Below, in pieces: positions 57,459-64,000 of a DNA stretch of 64,000 bases. The stretch covers positions 7,186,186-7,250,185 of the forward strand of contig NW_003101682.1 of assembly GCF_000003855.2 (NCBI RefSeq). The letters are read 5' to 3'. Source of the stretch: Blastomyces gilchristii SLH14081. Its lineage: Eukaryota; Ascomycota; Eurotiomycetes; Onygenales; Ajellomycetaceae. Position numbers and translations under genes: made by a program. The notes beneath the pieces were generated by a model. It was not told the DNA's origin and ran no database searches. It worked only from the letters and a program-made list of their open reading frames with translations. Every line of letters begins with the position of its first letter. Positions within the stretch are counted from its first letter, which is position 1.

Positions 57459-60400
57459 CCTGAGAGTTCTGATACAGATGTATGAGATATTCATATAATT
57501 ACACTTCTTTCAATTTCACAGATATCACACATTCAATAAATGATATAATTATGTCTAATGATAATATGAAAGAACTCTCAAATGCAAGCATAGATATAAT
57601 ATCACAGTGACTCTGAGCAATGTTGAAATTACAATAATAATAAATAGCTAATATGCATGCAAATCAACAACATCAATACAAGGAAATTCAATAATTCACT
57701 TCACAAGAAACTCATGCAATTTCAATATTAATAGAATTGAATACAATGTAAGTACTGAAAGAATACTTAGATACTTCTACATATTTTAATACTTCTAATC
57801 TCACTCTCTACTCATCATGAAGGTTGAAAATGCTTACAAAACTAAGTGTAGATGAAGATGTCATTGATTCACTAATCAATCAAGATTGATATATCAATGA
57901 ATGATTGAAAAATCGTGTGAAACAGAAGTTTTATTCATAAATAAAAGCATGTGAATCAGCATTGTAAACATCCGATAACATCATCAAATATCTTGACATT
58001 CTGTTTCAAGACACTGCCATGCAACAGAAAGTGTTAGATTGATTACAGAGTATCTGACAGAGAAACACTTCTCTCACAACATTTATCTCTGACTTTGACA
58101 TCAAGATTCTAGAAGCAGGTGATCAATCTTGAAAGAATTGAATAAAGATTAGCATGCTCAAGAAGATATTAACTGTTGAACTCTTACAGACTCTTATAAG
58201 TGTAAATGAAGACTCAACTTATGAAGACTTCTGCACACAACTCTGAACATTGAATAACTGTCTTACTAAGCTCAAGAGTATATAGAACAGTGATAGAAGA
58301 TGTTACATCTCAGTTACTTATACATCTGTGCTTGAAGAATAACAACAATGATACAAATACTATAAACTGAGTAGACTTGAATATCTATGTGTAAGCAAAG
58401 GTCTCTGCTGTCTGAACAGGCTTTCAAGTTTCTGAGATAACCTCTGAATAAGTCATTAATTGATATTAACAAGAGATATGCATCAATTGTAACTGACTAG
58501 AATATATTGCTTTCAACTACTGATCAGTCTATGTACCTTCTTATTTTAAAGAAAGATTAATACTGGCAGTCTGTGTCAATCACATTGCATTGAAGAAAGA
58601 TTCAGAAGACAACTATGAGAATACTCTGATAAAACAGAGAAAAGATTAGCTTCTGTTCAAATTTGTAAACAGAAGCTTGAAGAGATCAGATGATAACAAT
58701 TTAAAGAGAAAATGATAATGAATGTAATTCTTGTATCTACTGTGATCAATAACATATATAATATGAAAGTCATGATAGACAGTGATCTATGTCATTATGC
58801 AATGATTAAATCTTCAGTTATAAGATGTTACAATCTTCAGCATATTCTCTTATTAAAACTTTGAGTTCTTACAGAATTTGATGACTTAAAAGACATTTGT
58901 ACCTGTTACATAATGAAGTTAACTATAGATGTCAGAGAACATTAACATGAAGATGTCTATACATATGAAGTTGATAATCTTGATTATAATCTTATATTAA
59001 AACTTGCCTGACTATCTGAATAAGGCATCTTATTAAATGCTTGAAACAGAAGCTTAATATTCTCTAACAATGATAGAATTCATGAAGATAATATTCACAA
59101 GACTATGAATCTTACACAGATCTCTGTCAATACTTATGAAATGCTCTGAAAAAGAAGTTATCAATGAAATCACTGACAAAGTCACTGATAGCAGAATTAT
59201 GTATCAATTTATTCTGTCAGTCTGATCAATATCAAGAAAGCTCTAGAGAAGTTATCTCATACTATAATAACAGATTCTCATACAATACTCTTTTAATAAT
59301 ATTATGAATATCTAGATGTCTTCTGATAAGATAACATTATGAATATACTCTTCTTACAAGGCTCAGAAGTAGATCACAGTATTAAGTTAGAAAAGAAGAA
59401 TAATAAGAACTCTGAGTCATCATAAGATTCTCTTTATAATATATCTCAAGATGAACTTCTTCTTCTTCAGAAGACACTCAATGATCTGTTGAATAAGAGA
59501 TTCATACATGTTAGTAACTCTTTCACTGCAGCTTCTATTCTCTTTACAAAGAAATCAGGTGAAGAACTTCAATTCTGTGTGAATTATTAAGATCTGAACA
59601 GATTGATAAAGAAAGATTGTTATCTCTTATCTCTCATCAATGAAATTCTAGCATATATTAGATAAGCTCAATGATTTACAAAGCTAGATGTCATTATCAT
59701 ATTTCATAAGATTCATATCACTGAAGAAGATGAATGACTCACAGTATTTTAAATATATTATAATTTCTTTGAATGAGTAGTCACATTCTTTGAACTGATC
59801 AATACTCTCAGTATATTTCAGAAGTATATCAACTGAGCACTTCAAGATTTTCTTGATGAATTTGCATCTGTATATCTAGATGACATTCTCATCTTCACTA
59901 ATGAATTCAGAAAGAAATATTAAGAGTATGTGCAGAGAATACTATAATAATTATAAGAAGCAGAACTATCAATAGATATTAATAAGTGTGATTTCAAAGT
60001 TAAGACAAAATACCTAGGTTTTATCATAGAAGCTGGCAAGGGAATTCAAATGAATTCTGAGAAGGTTTCTGTCATTCTTGAATGAGAAGCTTCAAATACT
60101 GTGAAAGATATACAAAGCTTTATCAGATTTACTAACTTCTATCAGTGATTTATATAAAACTTCTCAGATATCATGAGATCACTTACAGAACTCATTAAGA
60201 AGAACTCAGTATTTCAGTGATCAGCAGACACTGAAGCTGCATTCATATAAATAAAGAAGATGTTTATTAATACCTCTCTGCTGATAATATTTAATTCTTA
60301 TCATGAGACAGTTATTGAAGCTGATTTCTCTGACTATATCACAGAAGAAGCTATATTGCAATATTATAATAAAGATGTCTTATAATTATGCATCTTTATA

Positions 60401-62323
60401 TCTAAGAAACTGAGTCTCACTGAATGCAATTACAAGATCTATGATAAGAAACTTCTTATAATTATACACTGTCTAGAAGAATGAGACTCTGAACTTCAAA
60501 GTATCTTCAAATTTAAGATAATCACAGATCATAAGAATCTCAAGCATTTCATAATCATCTATAAGCTTACTGAATGGCAGATGTGATAATCTGAGCTATT
60601 AAGCTGTTTTCATTTCATAATACACTACTGTCTCAGCAGTCAGAACTTGATGACAGATACTCTCTCATAATAAGAGTAAGATATGCTATTTAATATAACA
60701 GATACTTACTGAATGAACTAAGAGCATCAGCTTTTGAATCTGAAGATATTAGTTGATTAAGATGAAACAATACATGACACTATACATACTTCTCTGATTA
60801 GAACTGTCACTGATATCTCAACTTCTCTTGAATCTACACTAGATGAACTATGACATACAGCAGCTCAAACTGATAAACTTCTTCAAGTACTTATCAAAGC
60901 AGTATGTTAAGAAGCTCCCTGATTTCTCTCAGAACTATGTATAAGAATCAACATTTCAGAATGTTCAATTGATGATAATAACACTCTATAATTTCATGAA
61001 CAATGCTGAATCTGTCACTCTGAATTCTTATGCACTCAGATAATGCAAGAGATACATGATTTGTGTATAACTGATTATTCAGGCTGTGAACAACTGTATT
61101 GAATAATCTCTCAAGAATTCTACTAATCTGAGATATCAAACAGTATCAGATGTTTTATCTGAAACTGCAACTATTATTCTTTCATCATCTTATAAAAGAA
61201 CTGTAGAAAAGATCTGCTGAAACTGCTTGATATTTCTGATAGAATCTGATAAGATGTAATAATTGACTTTGCTGTTAATCTCTCTAAGAGTAAGAATTAT
61301 AGAAACATTCTAATCATTATAAATCAATTGAGTAAAGATATAATATTGAAATCTTGTAATAAGATGAATACTGAACAAGTTACTGAAGCTTTTCTACAGA
61401 GTCTGTTCTATCAGATATATAAATTACTGAGATCTATAATATCAGATCAGAGCTGTCAATTCATGAGCACTCTCTGAACAAGAATCTGTCAAGTTCTCAA
61501 GATTATATACTACTTATTAACTGTCTATCACTCTGAGATTGATAATGTGTCAGAATAAATAATTCAGACTGTAAAGAATTATCTTTATAAGTTCTGTAAT
61601 TACTTATAAAATGATTGACATGATCTTCTTCTACACACAGAGATTGCTATTAACAGCTGAGATGCTGTTTCAACAGATATAAGCCTGTTCTTTCTTACAC
61701 ACAGATTATATATGAAAGTGTTAAATCTTCTAGAGATCATATATTTCACACTGAATCTCTGCAGTTCAATTCAGATTGCTGATAATATAGTAATAAAGCT
61801 CTGAGATATCTATGACTGAGCAGAAGTCTCTATAATAACTGTGAAATAAGATTAAGAAGATTAAGTCAATATCTGATAAGATCTCACAGAACAGTATAAG
61901 ATAGAAGATCTTATATAATTAAATCTTAAAAACATACAGATCACATACTCATTCTATATATTAAATTATCATTATGTAAAATACACAGTGACAGAAGTTC
62001 TAGACAGTCATAACTATCATCTTAATACTCTGTCAGAAATTCATAATATATTTCATATAAGCTTGCTTTATCACACTGTCACTGATTCATTCTCTTCTCA
62101 ACTGACTTCTGACTGACAGCTGTCAGAGATTATAGAAGAAGATAATGAACTTAAGTAAGAGATTAAGAATATTCTCAATAAGAGACTCTGCAGCTGTGGC
62201 TGATAATATCTTATGAAATGAGTCAGCTATAATTACTTAATCTGGACTCCGAGTTCCGCATTATCTGAGACCGCGGCTCTTGACCAATGAGAGCTACACA
62301 TGATTAGAGAAGGGAGAGGCTAA

Positions 62324-62615
62324 TGTGACAGGCTGCGCCTGATCAATTATATAAACTATTTCATTACACTTCATAGATTCCCGCTGCTCTGATTCTCAGT
62401 GATTCTCAATTGCTAATTCTTAGCTGAAAAACTCATGAAATTTCTATTCTTCCACCCCGAAGCTTCACTGCATACATTATCATGAACATATATAAATATT
62501 CACTTTGATTGCTAATTCTCACACTTTCTCTTTTCTTTTCTTCTTTAATGTTTTTCACTTTGTTATATAAGACCTATAAATATTATATCAATCTATTTAG
62601 CGTAGGCCTCTTACA
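62324..62615 (+). repeat. 3' LTR of the nested gypsy element
   Basis: 292 bp, TGTGACAGGC to CTTACA, paired with the LTR at 56,433. It is directly followed by AAGAT, the right target duplication. Confidence 0.9.
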
Positions 62616-64000
62616 AAGATGCTTATACATATAAAGTTAATAATCTTGACTATAATCTTATACTAGAACTTGTCTGACTATCTGAACAAGGTATTTTATT
62701 AAATGCTTAAAACAGAAGTTTGATATTTTCTAATAATAATTAAGTTCATGAGAATAATATTCACAAGACTATGAATCTGACACAGATCTCTGTTAACACT
62801 TATGAAATACTCTGAAAGAACTTCTGATGAAGTCATCAACAGAGTCAACAGTGAGATTATATAATAATCTACTCTGTCAGTCTGACTAATATTAAAAAAG
62901 CTCTAGAAAAGTTATCTCATATTACAATAACAGATTCTCATATAAAACTCTCTTAATAATATTACACATATCTAGATATCTTTTAATAAGATAATATTAC
63001 AAATCTACTCTCTTTACAAGACTCAGAAGTGAATCACAGTATCAAGTTAGAAACGAAGAATGATAAGAATTCTGAATTACTGTGAGACTCTCTTTATAAT
63101 ATATTCTGAGATGAACTTCTTCTTCTTCTTCAGAAGACACTCAATGATCTATTAAATAAAGAATTTATACATATTAGTAACTCTTCTGTCACAGCCTCTA
63201 TTCTTTTTGCAAAGAAATCAGATAAAGAACTTTAATTCTGTGTGAACTATCAAGAATTGAACAGATTAATTAAGAAGAACTGCTATCTCTTATCTCTTAT
63301 CAATGAAACTCTAGCTTGCATCAGATAAGCTTAATAATTTATAAAGCTTAATATTATCACTGCTTTTCATAAGATCTGTATTACTGAAGAAGATAAGTGA
63401 CTTACAGTATTCTGAATATAATATAATCTTTTTAAATGAGTAGTTACATCTTTTGAATTGATTAACATTCTCAGTACATTTCAGAAGTATATTAACTGAG
63501 TATTTCAAGATTTTCTTAATAAGTTCATATCTGTTTATTTTGATAATATTCTCATCTTTGCTGATGAGTTCAGAAAAGAATATCAAGAGTATGTATAAAG
63601 AGTATTACAATAACTACAAGAAGCAGAACTACTAATAGATATAGATAAGTATAATTTTAAAGTTAAAAGTACAAAGTATCTAGACTTTATCATAGAAGCT
63701 GATAAGAGAATCTGAATAAATTCTGAGAAGATCTCTGCTATTCTTGAATAAGAGACTCTGCATACTGTGAAAGATGTACAAAGCTTCATCAGATTCACTA
63801 ACTTCTATTGATGATTTATATGAAACTTCTCAGATATTATGAGATCACTTACAGAACTTATTAAGAAGAACTCAGTATTTCAATAATTAGTGAACATCAA
63901 AGCTGCATTTACACAGATAAAGAAGATATTCATTAATATCTCTCTACTAATAATATTTAATTCTGACTGTGAAACAGTTGTTGAAGCTGACTTCTCTGAC

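Larger units (their letters stand above)
56433..62615 (+). mobile_element. Nested complete gypsy element (inside the copy above)
   Basis: 6,183 bp including a 506-bp MITE. It starts TGTGACAGGC, ends CTTACA, and is flanked by the duplication AAGAT (56,428-56,432 and 62,616-62,620). LTRs: 56,433-56,723 and 62,324-62,615. Gag, protease, reverse transcriptase (YLDD codons intact at 59,873-59,884), RNase H, integrase and chromodomain (about 62.15-62.30 kb) follow in order on the + strand, all broken by stops. Apart from the MITE it is close in length to the 45,580 element. Confidence 0.92.
54415..64000 (+). mobile_element. Gypsy copy split by a nested gypsy element
   Basis: Begins with an LTR (54,415-54,728), runs through gag to the protease region at 56,432, and resumes after the nested element at 62,621 with the rest of protease, then reverse transcriptase, and leaves the window in the RNase H part. 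The sequence is broken by stops. In the reverse transcriptase, the YLDD site reads Y-F-D-N near 63,535, so the catalytic pair is lost. The 3' LTR is outside the window. Confidence 0.88.

Noticed and set aside
48532..63798. Minus-strand frames in the right AT-rich block (for example 48,532-48,738, 55,031-55,222, 60,948-61,139, 63,311-63,798)
   Set aside because: They are antisense shadows of decayed gypsy coding regions that lie on the + strand.
1..64000. CRISPR array, prophage, bacterial operon or rRNA genes
   Set aside because: The window is clearly fungal (spliced genes, chromoviruses); no regular short spacer-repeat arrays or rRNA sequence were seen.

Overview
The window reads as a chromosome segment of a filamentous ascomycete (Eurotiomycetes, most likely Onygenales and possibly the Blastomyces/Histoplasma/Emmonsia group; this is an inference from gene content, short GT-AG introns and the isochore layout, not from a database search). 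It has two kinds of DNA. A GC-balanced, gene-bearing core runs from about 6.2 to 45.2 kb. It is flanked by very AT-rich blocks (1-6.2 kb and 45.2-64 kb) made of mutated, nested transposable elements with almost no CpG left.

The core carries eleven genes that can be modelled exon by exon, every one closing in frame. In order: mitochondrial D-lactate dehydrogenase (+), ribosomal protein S4 (+), a divergent RasGEF protein (-), a small four-helix DUF7704-type membrane protein (-), a double-Myb telobox protein resembling the telomere binders Teb1/Tay1 (+), sorting nexin Snx3/Grd19 (-), a DCAF11/LEC14B-like WD40 protein (+), Sec61 gamma/Sss1 (-), a CPSF6-like RRM protein with a Gly/Met-rich tail (+), a C2H2 zinc-finger protein (-), and a flavin monooxygenase with an N-terminal NTF2/SnoaL-like domain (+). 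Five of the neighbouring pairs share divergent promoters or face each other. Most are housekeeping functions: respiration, translation, secretion, endosomal sorting, RNA processing. The zinc-finger/monooxygenase pair at 35-39.5 kb looks accessory. Two stretches (16.3-21.5 kb and 39.5-45.2 kb) have no convincing gene.

The left AT-rich block holds the 3' part of one Ty3/gypsy chromovirus (1-2.1 kb), an unassigned AT-rich stretch, and the LTR plus gag-side end of a second gypsy family in reverse orientation (4.4-5.7 kb). An AT-rich tandem repeat and a cluster of CGAGGTCA motifs sit at the isochore edge.

The right block is a layered insertion site. A complete gypsy element (45,580-51,219, target duplication ATAAA) is followed by a reversed, truncated copy of the same family. 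That copy is interrupted by a probable tRNA-derived SINE (371 bp, 16-bp target duplication) and by a 506-bp hAT-like MITE (8-bp target duplication). Another gypsy copy starts at 54,415 and is split by a full gypsy element (56,433-62,615, target duplication AAGAT), which in turn holds a second 506-bp MITE. The SINE and the MITE are the best candidates for undescribed elements here.
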